Below are positions 21,547 through 33,162 of a DNA stretch of 64,000 bases, one piece after another. The notes under the pieces are model-generated. The model did no database searches. It was given only the letters and a program-made list of their open reading frames with translations, and was not told the origin of the DNA. Within the stretch, counting starts at the first letter, position 1; each line of letters opens with the position of its first letter. A program made the position numbers and the translations under genes. The stretch covers positions 6,240,001 to 6,304,000 of the forward strand of contig OX465281.1 of assembly GCA_949987705.1 (NCBI GenBank), given 5' to 3'. This DNA is from Thereva unica (taxonomy: Eukaryota > Arthropoda > Insecta > Diptera > Therevidae).

Positions 21547-22128
21547 TGGTGGGTCCCCACACAATAAAGACTTTTGGTTGCAGTGTTTTCTGTCTATAGA
21601 ATTCTATCTATAAAAAGTAAAATCACTGAAAAAGTCACCAGAGACATTTCGACTTCATGACAGCACAGACATACCGCACAGTCGTTTCATTCATACTTCA
21701 CAGTTTGTATTGAAGAGTACACTAGTAGAGCTACAATGTTCCGGGGACACATATTTCACATAATATTGCGTAAACGAGCTTTTGGTTTGTGTCTTCGGCT
21801 GAAGCTAATGCAGTTTGTGTCTTGGGTTAAAAGTGTGTGCCATCTGTGTGAAACTAGCACACCAGATCAGACCAGATAGACCATACCAGGCTATATATTT
21901 ATACAGGTATACAGCTGTAGGAGGAAGAGAAGGACGAGGAGGCGGTCTATCTGGCCTGAACTGTATAGTTTTTTAGTTTCACACCCATAAGACACAAACT
22001 GCAAAAGCTTCAGCCGAAGACACAAACCAAAAGCTTGATTGATATTTTGAAATAGGTGGCCCCGGAGCGGTATTACTATACTACTTAGAAGTCGGACGAA
22101 CAAAAGTTCTTGTTGTGTGGACCCACCA
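21547..22128. mobile_element. 582-bp palindromic terminal-inverted-repeat element
   Basis: The left end TGGTGGGTCCCCACACAA and right end TTGTGTGGACCCACCA are inverted repeats, with TAA immediately outside on both sides. Inner arms also pair: GCTTTTGGTTTGTGTCTTCG (about 21,778) with CGAAGACACAAACCAAAAGC (about 22,016-22,035). CCGGGG blocks at about 21,740 and 22,060 also lie symmetrically. The whole unit folds into one imperfect hairpin. A 3-bp TAA duplication fits PIF/Harbinger-type MITEs; the superfamily is inferred. It encodes nothing. Confidence 0.8.
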
Positions 22129-22131
22129 TAA

Positions 22132-24780
22132 TACTCATGCTCAATTTAAGAATGAAATTCGAATCCAATCAAGTTCTCCCCCACCCTCCTCGTTCCATTC
22201 TATTTTTTTTTCTTCACCCTTCATCATTATTTTTACGACTGCAATTTTCGCGTGAAAAATTTCGCCTTTCACTTTTTAATTCCTCTCCTCCATCTTTCAA
22301 AAAAAAAAAAAAAAATTCATTCATCGTAAAAAAAACGGGAAAAAAATATAAAAATTTCTTGTAACCTTCGCAGGAATGGCTCCCAAAAGGCTTTTCTTAA
22401 TTACGAGATGACAACGAGAGAAAAATGCTGATGACAAAATTTCCCAAGGTGACCCTAGCATGGTGGCAGCGGTGGGATCTGGGGTGGCTGGCGAAACGTC
22501 TTAATGACAATAGTAGCCAATTTATTTGCGAATGCCCTCGTCTACCTTTGCGGTACACAAAAGGGAATATCCTCATCTTCTTCTTCTTCTTCTTCTATTT
22601 ATTTTCTGACTTTTTTTGCGTGAAAACGTGATTTATCCAAAAATGCGTCCGACATTAGCCCCAAATGAACTCCATAACATTTTTCAACTCTCCGAAACTT
22701 CTTTTGCAAGCCATCCTTCGCCCACCAAGAGTCCGGACTTTGGTTGCGGTTATTACTGCGTGTGTAGTGAAGTACTAGGTGGAGAGGAGGTGTAAGGGAC
22801 GAAACTCCTTTTTTTTCTTTTTGGTAATAAATTGCCGCACAGAGTTGACGTGTCTGGCGGATTATCATCCTTCAAAGATTTAGCGTCGTTTGCTGGTGGA
22901 TCCGTGTACCAAAAGGATATTTTATCGCACCCTCATATCCCGTATATAAATCCATGTCTTAACCCGCAAAGCTGGAAAGTCTATGCGAGCGAGGGCTGCG
23001 ATGAAAAGGAGCCCCTCCTGCCACACAGTGTCGGGGTAGTATGTAGGTATGAATGTGTGTATGCGTTTTGGGGTTGGGGGTTAGGTCGAAAAGACACTCT
23101 CTTCTTCATATCCGATGCCAACTATCAACTCGGCTAGAGTCCTTGATCTTCAATCGCCTTGCGCCTCGTGTTTTTTTTCATAACCGCATTACTTAAACGC
23201 CGACTACCTCCACCTAACCCCCACCTCCATTAGTACAGGGATGAATTTCGTACGGTATATTCGCAACAGGGTCCACCACCGAATCACGCTTCTTAGTATG
23301 TTCCTCGCAAGGACTCGTCTCCGGCTATAAATTATACTCTCGCAAATTTGAGGGGTCCTCGGGAAGCAGTCCCTGTTATTTACAGGGCCGCTCATTGTCG
23401 TCTCAACGCGAGATGCAAATCCCTCGTGCCCACCCTGTGCCGACGCTGACTCATCGATTCACTTCCATTTTGATGTTGGGTGAAAATTTCGTTTTGGCTT
23501 AAGCCTAAATTTCGTCGTCAGCTGGTGGTGGTTGGGGGTGTGGTGGTGGTGGCTATGAGGCAGGGGAGGCGCTTTTCTTGCGTCTTAAGTCTCAAGCCTC
23601 GGGACAAATCCGGTTTATGCTCTCACCCCCACCCCTTTGCTCAGCTCCATTTTGTGTTGGGGTTGTTACGTTCGTTCCAGAATGCTTCCAATATTTTTTT
23701 TTACGATGGCGGATATTAATCGAATTTTTTGTAATGACAAAATACAAATAAAAAAAAAAAAATATGACGAAAAACCCGAGCTGTGCCCTTTCGTATCGCG
23801 AATTTAATTACACGAAACCGATGAGTTTTTGATATTCAATTATTAATTTTAATAAAGCTCCGAGATGGCGTTGATTGTTGCAATGTAGCGCGCAAAAGGC
23901 GGCCATATTTATTTGGTGAATTTAATTTTCACCGACAGATGGGATTACTCGTCACTTGACAATGTTGCTGAGTATTTTCTGATGGATTTAGGCAGAGTGA
24001 AATATATCACATTTCCCCCCCAAAAAAAAACACTTTCCCAGTATAATATGTGCTTGAAGATGTAGGAGGCTCTTTTCCTTCCATCAAAAAAATGTTTAAG
24101 GGTTTTTTTTCGTCTGTGTAGACACGACTTCCAACAATTTTCCCAAGAAAATACACACGACTACAAATAGAATTTCAAATTGTATCACAATTTTACTACT
24201 ATGGCACAAAACATCTCGAAAGCAAATAATATGGGAGAAATACAAATAAAATTTGGTGGAAAATTTGAATGGGGCGTTTTTTTTGCGTAATTTTTCTTGT
24301 GAAATATATTATAGGAAAAAAGATTGTTATCACTAATTGGATTAAATTGAACGTTTTAACAACAAAAAAAAAAGATACAAACATAATCGAGTTTTTTCCA
24401 AGATAAGCACAATAATGAGAGACCATTATAGAGAACATTGTCGAACATTTTGTAGAATGAAATTGGAAGATTGCGAGTTGTACTATAATAAATTCTTGGA
24501 ATGTTTAAACAAACGTTCCTGGATTGGCTGCTGGTATCTATACAATTTAAATCGGCTTGAAATATTACTTAGAAGTTCCGGATAAAATTAATTTCAATTT
24601 TTTGGAGCTGTTGAACGTGCCTCGATATATGTATATTCAACTTGATGTTAAGCCTTTATGAGAGGGGACGGGGGTGGATCTGTTACATAATAATTGATTT
24701 AAAGTTCTTATCGTCACATAAACTTAACAATATTTGGGTAAGAAGCACCGGAATTTATCTTTTATTAAAGAAGGGATAGA
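22132..24780. other. No recognised gene; simple-sequence runs
   Basis: Mostly AT-rich. An A-run lies near 22,300, a TTC repeat at 22,578-22,597, GT/GGT-rich sequence near 23,525, and an A-run near 23,750. Open frames of 60-100 codons are composition-driven; none shows a domain I recognise. Confidence 0.45.
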
Positions 24781-24784
24781 GCCC

Positions 24785-24930
24785 GCGCCATAAAAGATGG
24801 AAAATGAACGTGCATGTGCAATTGTGATTGGGGATACATGTTTAAACAATGACGTTGCTGGCATGTGGGGACTGGAGAGTCTTACTGGACATAGAAACAG
24901 CGATTTTGAGATTCCCTTCTTTTATGACGC
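24785..24930. mobile_element. MITE with GCGCCATAAAA ends, copy 1
   Basis: The left end GCGCCATAAAAGATGGAAAA and right end GATTCCCTTCTTTTATGACGC are inverted. The interior, with AATTGTGATTG and GGAAACAGCGATTTT-like blocks, matches the copy at 61,771-61,941. No coding capacity. A third copy is at 57.9 kb. Confidence 0.8.
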
Positions 24931-24989
24931 GAGCTCTCAAGTACTACTGAAAGAAAGAACGTAAAGTAGGGCGAAAGGGAAAGATGAAG

Positions 24990-25070
24990 AACCATGGCGG
25001 GAAGTGTATTCGAACCACAAAGGTTTTAATACCTGTATGATCAATCCGCGAAGCATTCGACCTTAAATAA
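24990..25070 (-). repeat. tRNA-like SINE head fragment
   Basis: Minus strand: GGTCGAATGCTTCGCGGATTG, cut here to its key part CGAATGCTTCGCGGATTG, then ATACAGGTATTAAAACC and TTGTGGTTCGAATAC with a B box changed at one base. No acceptor stem seen. Confidence 0.45.
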
Positions 25071-25079
25071 GTTAGTTGA

Positions 25080-26160
25080 AGGAGACCTTAATTCTGGGGC
25101 TCAAGCTATATTTAGCTGTGAAAGTTGGCTCAATGATTCCCAACTAGCATTTTGACGGGGTGGAAATAGGGCCCATATTAGGCTATCCCCATTGCTTCAT
25201 GTGGTATCTGTGTGTGGATTGCGCTAGAACGGCACGCAAGGGTCATCTAATTCAACTCTTTTTTGCCTGTATCGTGAGCAGTCAGGAGCATGTGGGACCA
25301 GGTGCGGATCTAGAAACGAAGAATCACATGGAGGGTCTATCAGGATGGATCTTCCCCTTCCTATCATACTCATGGGACTTTTGGGGATCAATTTAGTTGG
25401 AGAGTGGAATCTCACGGAGCATTCTCGAGCCCCACTTTCATCAGTTTCTCCCCTACAGACCTGAACTAAGCGAAGGTAGCACTGCAATCGGAACCCCGGG
25501 AAGCTTGGATAGTTAACTATAAGTGACGAGTCAGTAGGCAGGATTAGGAATAGGGATCCAACACAATATGTCAAGCGATTGGGTGCGTTACCTTTAGACC
25601 CATTACTTCACTACAGAAAAAGGACAGGGGCTAGGGTTGAATGCTATATGTTCCAAGGAAATTACATTTTTAAGCAAACAATCGCTTTTCTACTAGCCAA
25701 AATACATCCGGAAGCATGAGGCACAGAAACGTTTTTACGGTAAAAGATCAGTTTTGAAGTATTTCTATACTTCTTACTTTTTCCACCTTCCCACACCTCC
25801 CTTATCAAAAAAAAGTTCTCTTTTAGTTTGCTTAATGCATGCATGCTTCATGCGTCCGCATGTATTTTGAGCATAATAATTTCATACACAAACGCAGTCT
25901 AGGCTTCTCCTTAGGTAGTTGCGCCATAAAATGCTAACGCCAACAGGCAGTTTTACTCCACACACTTCTATGCAATACTATCGCGGCTTGTTGTGTTTAT
26001 AGACGATAGTTGAAGTGGAGGGGATTTTTATAAAGAGGAAAGATAAGTTGTAAATATTATCTGGATAAGAGGAGTTGTGAAAAGGATAACATTATCCCCT
26101 CCGCAAGTTGCATGCGAGCGAAAGAGAAAAAAGTGTTCAAGTTGAACGTGTAAAACGGGT
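25080..26160. other. No recognised gene
   Basis: A minus-strand open frame of 116 codons (25,224-25,574) has no recognisable domain. GCGCCATAAAATGCTAACGC at about 25,921 resembles one end of the GCGCC MITE family but no partner end was found. Confidence 0.4.
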
Positions 26161-26164
26161 TTAA

Positions 26165-26235
26165 GGCCGCATGGAATCGAACCACAGATCTTCGGAATGG
26201 TAGTCGGAAGGCTTAACCTGTAGACTGACGATGCC
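26165..26235 (-). repeat. tRNA-like SINE head
   Basis: Minus strand: CTACAGGTTAAGCCTTCCGA, CTACCATTCCGAAGATCTG, and a perfect B box GGTTCGATTCC. It is the best-preserved match to the second fragment at 3.9 kb, sharing CCGACTACCATTCC. A functional tRNA is unlikely because the flanks do not pair. Confidence 0.6.
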
Positions 26236-26239
26236 CTAA

Positions 26240-28330
26240 GTCGTCTTATGCTTAATTTTTTTTTAAAGAACTAGTTGTAATACTCACTCAGCTATTTGTG
26301 AGAATTTATTTAAACAAACAGAAAAGCTTGACTCATGAAATACACGTCGATTCTAGGTCGACTCATCTAAATGGAATTTTGCGGAAATATTTCCTTGAAG
26401 TGATTTCCCTCCATTATTCTTCAACTCAACATTCTTTCGGTGTGGATAGAGCAGTATCAGTGCAGATGGAAAGTGGACTCATTCACACCAACACACGTCA
26501 TATCTCCTCCCTGGAATTTATCATTTTTCATAGACTAAACATTTCTCATCCAATCAATTGAATCAGCTGTCAGTGTTCGTATCGCTTCGTTTTTGATAGA
26601 CATCAAGGAAATGGATACTTCGAACAGCCACGTCATCTCTGGCATGTAGTGTAGAGTGTGCCCCTTGCGAAACCAGCACAAGCCCCTCGAATTTTCTGCG
26701 CTACAAAACGAAAGAATTCCCGACATGACATTCGTTTCTGCGTTAAACTTTGAAATTCGACGTCCTTCGAAGCTTTCAGTTCGTACAAACTGTGTTCGAG
26801 TAAATCAGGAAAATTGTGAAGCGACTAGAGAAGTACAGAACTACCCCCTCGGCCATCGCAGCACCTCCTCCATCACCCCAAAAAATTAATAACGATTTGC
26901 TACGATGCTCGGGATCAATAATTTATCGTACATATTTCACTCCATTAATCAATCAGAGCATCGAGATGCCCAGCTCAGCAGAAGGTGCCCCGCATTGTTC
27001 TCGCTCGCCTTGGCCAGAGAATCCGTGATAGATGAAGTAAGAAATCAGAACTCCCAGCACCTTAAAGTCAAGCGAGGGCGAATCCCATCCTTCGGGGATT
27101 CTCCATTAATTTGCTAAAAATCCAGCAGAAAATGAACTGCGGCGCTGCGGGAGCGTAATGGAGCTCCCAAGTTAGAATTGATTCCGACACCGGAACAACA
27201 AAAACTGGGCGCAAGCCTTGGATCTTGACGTTCTACATCAGATCATTATTTTCCCGGAGCCCCTCTCAACACTAGCCGCGGAGAGTGAGCAAAGTGGAGA
27301 CGGAAGCCACCTCTAGATGGTGCTCGCCTCGTCATGTGAACTGTACTCAGCAGAATTTGTTGGGGCTTCGCGGCATTTATCTGCGCCGCAGGAGATACTC
27401 GCGACGTCACTGGAGTACAGCGCGCGGTGATTGCAGCTATTTCGCGCTATTTTTAGCGCGGGCGGCGAATTTGGTTGCACGCCATCCAAAAATCACTAAT
27501 TAACGCCGCCCGCCGCCAGCCTCAGCACCTTGTTAGTGTTCCATGGAATTTTGTAGTTATTTCGGTCAATCTATGGAATTCAATTAAGGTGCTATGATGC
27601 CCCTGCCGCATTTTCCATGTCATGTTGTTATAGAAGTGACGCTGATGCTGTGCACTGAGATGCTCTTAAGGAACCACACGAAAAATATCTAGAACGGATG
27701 CTTATCTACGGGCGAATTCGCGACGGCGTCGGCGGCAATTAGTTGTCATGGATCCATTGGTGACAATTGGGCCTAAAACAAGTCTACTGCTATCGCCGCC
27801 AAGTGGTGCGACAATCAATTGAGGACAATAAATCACGCCGTCATAGAAGCTGCATGCAAAAGTCTCTGTAATTTGTTTAGGTCACTTAGGTCTGATGTTT
27901 TTGGCTGATGTATGCCTTTCGCTGGTGGTCGCCTAGTGGCCACATTCGGGGCTATTTAGATGGACACTGGTGGGGAGGTGATTGATGATCCTAGTACTGA
28001 GTGAATGTTTCGAGGGTTGTTTGTGGGGCAGTCACTTAACCTGTCTGAAAACTCCGATTGTGTGTCGGGGTAATGTGATTTTTACGTGTTCATTTTGTGC
28101 CCAAATCATAACACTTTGGTCTGTGTTTTATTTCCTTCTTATGAGTAAAACGAAGCTACAGTGTCTGAATGAGTCGATGGAGGAGCAAAAGGTGCCACCA
28201 ATGAAGATTTTTATGGCACGGTTTAGCATCTAGTTAGCCCACATCAGAGGCCCAGGTCACAGTATAGTTGAATTAGGGGTGGGGCGTCCGACAATGACTG
28301 TAGTGCCATTTAAGAAGAAGGTTAAGCGAA
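26240..28330. other. No recognised gene; possible unique host DNA
   Basis: No mobile-element signature between these points. Composition becomes GC-richer at about 27,120-27,560, with GCGCGCGGTGATTGCAGC and TTAGCGCGGGCGGCGAA. Open frames are short. It might be intronic or regulatory; nothing in the sequence proves this. Confidence 0.35.
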
Positions 28331-28339
28331 AGGCATGAT

Positions 28340-28900
28340 TTGTAGTTGAGTCCGTAAGAGACTAAAGATAATCCTAGTTGACGATACCCCGAGAACTTGC
28401 ATCTGGCTGCCGAACGTAAATCTGAAGCCTGGAAAGTTTCCCAGTGACTCCAGGCCCAAAATCTTGCGATTCCTATGGATGACTGGGTGGAATCCCAAAC
28501 TGGATTCCCAAATGGAACATACTTGAGGTAATAATACCATGGCTGGTGGTCATGTTCAAGAGCGGCGTGGTGCTCAGTTACGTTGCCATAAGCTCGAGAC
28601 GGGCGAAGCTCGTTTTCATCCCAAAGATTGGAAGAAGAGATCCGAATCTTATAGGCCGATTAGTCTGACATCCTTTGTGCTTAAGACACTAAAAATGGTC
28701 ATCGACTATCACATCTGCCTATCGGTAGATGTGACTTTTGGTAGATCCACCGAAACAGCTTTACACCAAGTAGTGGGAGCTATCGAAAAGACCCTACATT
28801 AGCAGTCTTCCTAGACATAGAAGGCGCCTTTAACAATGTACCTACTGAATCGATTCCAGAAGCTCTCTTAGCTCTAAAGTATCATTCCGAAAACTGTTGA
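28340..28900 (+). pseudogene. LOA/R1-like retrotransposon relic (possible gag end, RT fingers)
   Basis: In broken frames: a possible gag-like piece (DTPRTCIWLPNVNLKPGKF; about 28,382-28,440), then ISSRRAKLVFIPKIGRRDPN (about 28,577-28,640). The frame at 28,539-28,802 gives ESYRPISLTSFVLKTLKMVI, ICLSVDVTFG and STETALHQVVGAIEKTLH. After its stop, EGAFNNVPTESIPEALLAL follows in another frame (about 28,820-28,880). SYRPISLTSFxLKTLE and GxSTETALHxVV are core RT motifs of LOA/R1-type elements, and the last piece corresponds to the DIEGAFNN palm motif that carries the first catalytic Asp. At least two frameshifts. Confidence 0.85.
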
Positions 28901-28934
28901 CTTGTTTGGGTGTCGTACATAAACGTTGTATAAT

Positions 28935-29318
28935 CGAGTAAAAATAAAAAATGGCCTTACAACGGGCGAAAACCGGCCGTGATTGAATCATAGTTTTCTG
29001 TCATGTGCTGAGCATCAGAAGGTTGTTTGCAAGACTGTACGGCCGTTCATTTGTTTCTCTTATGCAATAGTAGTCTTTATAGTATGATAATCCAAAGGCC
29101 GTTGGCTGTTATGCAGCTGACCTTTTTATATGGCCGTCGTATGCCCATATGTTCAGCTCAGTATTCGGCCATTTAAATCTTTCAGTCAGGCTTGTCCGTC
29201 CTGGGGCCGTATGTGCTATCATTAAAAATGTTTAAAATCTCTATAGCCATCGTATGTCCCTTAAAAACCCAAGCGGCCGGTGTTCGCCCATTGTAAGGTT
29301 ATTTTTAATTTTTACTCG
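28935..29318. mobile_element. MITE with CGAGTAAAAA ends (384 bp)
   Basis: The left end CGAGTAAAAATAAAAAAT with CCTTACAACGGGCG is mirrored by CGCCCATTGTAAGG and ATTTTTAATTTTTACTCG at the right. The body has GCCGTCGTATGCCCAT and CAGCTCAGTATTCGGCCAT, shared with 6.2-6.4 kb. Target duplication is not clear. No ORF; mobilised in trans if at all. Confidence 0.8.
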
Positions 29319-29329
29319 GGTAGAATGAG

Positions 29330-31640
29330 AAATGAACATACGCATTTCCGCTGGAACAATTTTGACGACACAGAGTGCGACTAAGTTGGTGTTGGCACTA
29401 CGGAAACACAAATCCCAGCCAATGGATTGTAAGACGCGAATACGAGTTAACGGGAGATGAATATTAATATCGAATCATGTTGGATAGGAGAATTTACAAT
29501 TTGAGGTACATCCAGACACGTGAAGGTACATCCAGATACCTGATATTCATTTAAGTCAGATATTTGGGTTTGGATTAGTGCAAGAATAATGTATCCTAAG
29601 GTCACATGCTGGTGACACAACGATTGGAGTTAGCCAGCAGCATTCCGTTGGTCCTATATGCCTCCTGAATCTTAATGTTGAACCCCATAAGCCGACCTAT
29701 AAAGACTGTGATGCCAGCGTCGCCAAGCTTGAAGCGTGGAAAAGGGTACGTGGAATTTCTACTCGTCCGTCGGTTATCCTTTGTAAAGTGAGTGATGCTT
29801 AACCTTCACTTGGCTTTCACTTGGTTTTAATCGGAGGGATTGATCGTTTAAGTGGCTGATGGCAGCACACGCCAAGCTCCACTTTGGACCAGTCCAAACG
29901 TCTACGTCTTTGTAGACGTAATTTGAATAAATTCTAATCGAGAAGTGATTAGTATCTTCGAATGTTTTTAAATGAACATTTTTTTCATATTAAAACTCCC
30001 AAACTAAATCCGAAAAAATGTCTGTTGTTATTTACAGACAATACACTATAAACGTGTCTGAGTCTGAAATCGGTATGGACTTGTTACACGTTAATATAAA
30101 AATAATCCGAAGTACGTGATTCGCGTTACAACGACTGTGATTCCATTAAAACTGAATGATTTATTGCAAACCCATCGCAAATACGTTTGTTAACCTCAAA
30201 GACTTCACTTACACACATATTTTGCTATAAGAGCACCAAGCCCCAAGGTCTGCCCCTTTGATCCATTACATGCTCCCCCGCCCCCATGACGAATCCACTC
30301 CACATTGAGACTTGAGAGAGATCTTCGGTATCTAGGGGACTCATCGCTGTGCAATTTTAAGATTTTAAATGCAAATACGTACTTAAATCCCCCCCGTACA
30401 CACCCCTTGAGACACATCATACAATTGCCGACAATCATCTCCCGGCTTGGCATAGAAAACTCGAGGCCAAGTCACGTACTTGCCACTTGCCAACTTTGGT
30501 GTACGAACGTTGTGTGGACGGATGACGACTTAGTTCGTTCGATCAGAGTCGAAGTCTGTGCTCCAAAAAGTTCGACAGACTGATTTTCAATAATAATAAT
30601 TGAATTTACAACCCCCGCAGGTCGAACGGGGTGCGGGACTGTTGCACTCGAGATGGGAACTTGATTGGAAAGGGCCACGGGACTCCCAAGATGGAAGTTA
30701 ACTTTTACCAATTGACCCCCGAAAGGGTTACGGGCAAATTGACTTTCTCCAATTCATCTAATTAGACGGAATTAGGCAAAAAAAAAAATTGTTCCTGATT
30801 TTAAATTAATGGAGAAAAAAAGTTTCAAATCAATTCCATTCGTGAGGGTCCAGGTTCTCGTCTCGGTGGCGGATGAGTTCGGATCAAATATTTATTTTCG
30901 ATGGGGTAGAAATGGGGGCGACAAAAATTTATTTGTTTTCAATTCGTCATCACATCGGGAAATTACGTTTCTTCGTGATTCAGTGGATGCAGTCGAGGAA
31001 TGGTTTCAACAATCGTCGAGGCGTGATTAGCATTTGGGACAGATCCAAATTGGTGTTTTGCTGAATGTTGTTTGTCTCGTGCCGTTGTGACGCACGTTGT
31101 GGATTATTCGAGGGGAATAGTTAGGTTAATTCTATTTTTTCCTCATTGCGATTTTATGAAACATTCAGAGGCACTTGGGACAGGGAGCATAGAATGGCAT
31201 GCGTAGTTGTTATATTTTTTTGAATCCGAAGTGATGCTGAGCTTGGCGCCGTTGGATCGTCAAATAGTGGACGCTTCAGGTGAAATGGAATGCGGTATGC
31301 AAGATGCCCTCTTCAGCACCCATGGAAACAATTATGATGGTTCAATTGATGAAGGAAGTTGATGCATACTCCAAAGAAATCCATCGGGTGGTCACTAATT
31401 TCACGAAGGAAAGCGCAGAGCGAAAAACAACATCGTAGAGAGGCTAAGTCGCCCAGATTCGGCTTGATTTCTCTTCCAAACTACTGACCAGGAAATTCGG
31501 GCATTAGAACCCCACTATATGATCATCCTTTACTTCAGTAGCACTTTATACGATAAAACGCTGAATCTGTACACCCAATACAGCGTTTTATTCAGGGAAA
31601 ACTCGCTAAGCAAACAAACGTATTACCACTTCCAGCATAG
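29330..31640. other. No recognised gene
   Basis: Several short open frames without motifs. A small hairpin ACGTCTACGTCTTTGTAGACGT-type (arms ACGTCTAC / GTAGACGT) lies at about 29,899. An 11-bp hairpin (ATAAAACGCTG / CAGCGTTTTAT) lies at about 31,553 and 31,583. Otherwise nothing I can name. Confidence 0.4.
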
Positions 31641-31650
31641 GGACCAGAGA

Positions 31651-31770
31651 GTGGAAGTACTAAGTTGAGTTTACGGACTCTGTGAAAAGTCGGAATTTGA
31701 CTGAAACGTTCACTTCCTTCAATTCAAACGACTTGTAACCCCATACGACTCGACATTCAGGACAGGGGCC
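31651..31770. mobile_element. Half copy of the CTGAAAGTCGAGTCGT MITE
   Basis: Contains the family loop (GGAAGTACTAAGTTGAG) and right arm (GACTGAAACGTTCACTTCC, CGACTCGACATTCAGGACAG, GGGGCC). The left arm is missing. Confidence 0.7.
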
Positions 31771-31774
31771 AGAG

Positions 31775-32455
31775 AGAATATGAAGGGCAGACTTATCTTC
31801 CTCAAAGAAAAGTTTGCAGTTGGGTTCTTCCGCCCTTTTTATTCCCCAAAAGTGGTAATTCTGGGCGCAGTGACCAGTAACAAAGCCAACAAGCATCTTG
31901 ACATCCTTTCTATTACTTCTTCTTCTTTAACAGCTCTACAACCGGGATCCGGTCTTGGCCTCTCGCAACTGTTCTCTCCACCGGTCCCGATTCTGAGCCG
32001 AAGTCATCTAGTTTGGCATCCCTAAGCTCTGAGCGTCCTGGTCTACGCCAGCGGGTCTCCCCATAGGTCTTACCTTTCTATTACTACGTCCCAACAATTC
32101 CTTAGCCGCGTTAAGAGGCTTGCTGTTCGGTGTGGTTCATCCAAGGTCGATCGTCAAGGGCCCTCCTTATCCATTATACAATGGTGCCTAGAGGAGATCG
32201 TTCAATGACAGTGCAAAAACTACCCACTGCCATGCAGCTCTCGACGCGATAACTTTATTTCTTGTCTTGGTAGGCTTTGAAGGGTGTGCTCTCTGGAAAA
32301 GTCTGCTAGTCTGCCATCAAGTTTCACATCACTCCTCATAAGACGCCCTCGCTACTATTAGTGAACGCTTTATCCAATAGTCGAATATTTCTTCCAAGTA
32401 CCTGAACACAATAAAGGCAACAGAGCCCATAATAGCCACCACCCCTTGATGAGCT
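31775..32455. other. No recognised gene
   Basis: Begins with a TTC repeat at about 31,916. Some parts read like non-LTR 3' untranslated sequence but I see no motif to support that. Confidence 0.3.
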
Positions 32456-32459
32456 GGGG

Positions 32460-33130
32460 GGATCTGGTGCAGTGCCCTTAGCCTGATGGAATCCAGAGCC
32501 TGGACCTCAGGACCTCAAACCCCTACGCCTATAACAACATCTTGAACTTGCTACCCGAGGGTATGGGTGCTACAATCACACACTATCTTCTCTCTACTTT
32601 AACCCTCAGAAAGGAATTTGCTGGCGAATTACTCTCAAGATATTTTTCGACGGCTTCAGACCATGAGATCTCACTATCCTCGCACGTTCTGACATCCGCT
32701 AGCCTCTTTCAAGCTGAAGTACAGGCGATCTTGAAGATCTGACAAGTAATGAAACTGGAATCTACACAAGGACGTCGGTGTTAGAATCATCATGGATAGC
32801 CAAGCATCTAGATTTAGTGATGATTTACCCCAAGTTAGATAGGATCGGGTTGGAAGGCATAACGTGCCTTTTGTCTGGGGATTGCGGGAGATACGAACAT
32901 AGATGGAAACGAGACAGCCGTCTACCTAGTCTTGCAGGAAACCATTTTCCGTGGGTGGTAGATTGAGATGGTTAGCGGCGAGGCAGGCCAAACCGAATAT
33001 TTAGATTAGCATCTGCATTACGCCAGCGAAAGGTGAAGCGTATTGGATACTTGCTCTATTTCTAGGTTGGCTTGGCTTGCGTATAAGAAAGGAAAGGTCA
33101 CTACTGGGCCAAGGTGGGCTTGATTCCGGA
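32460..33130 (+). pseudogene. LOA/R1-like retrotransposon relic (post-RT and RNase H)
   Basis: LLPEGMGATITHYLLSTLTL (from about 32,550) matches LPEGMVATTTGYLAL at 9.8 kb, so this is the same family. ASLFQAEVQAILKI follows (32,700-32,742), corresponding to the RNase H block FQAEVxAI, which includes the catalytic Glu. After a frame change RIIMDSQASRFSDD (about 32,785-32,825) matches the DSQAS motif. The next frame gives PKLDRIGLEGITCLLSGDCG, in place of the SKL ... HNVxLLWVPGH part. More complete in RNase H than the 9.5-kb copy but split over at least three frames. Confidence 0.8.
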
Positions 33131-33162
33131 GAAGAACCTCTGCGATAAGCTTCTGTCTGTCG

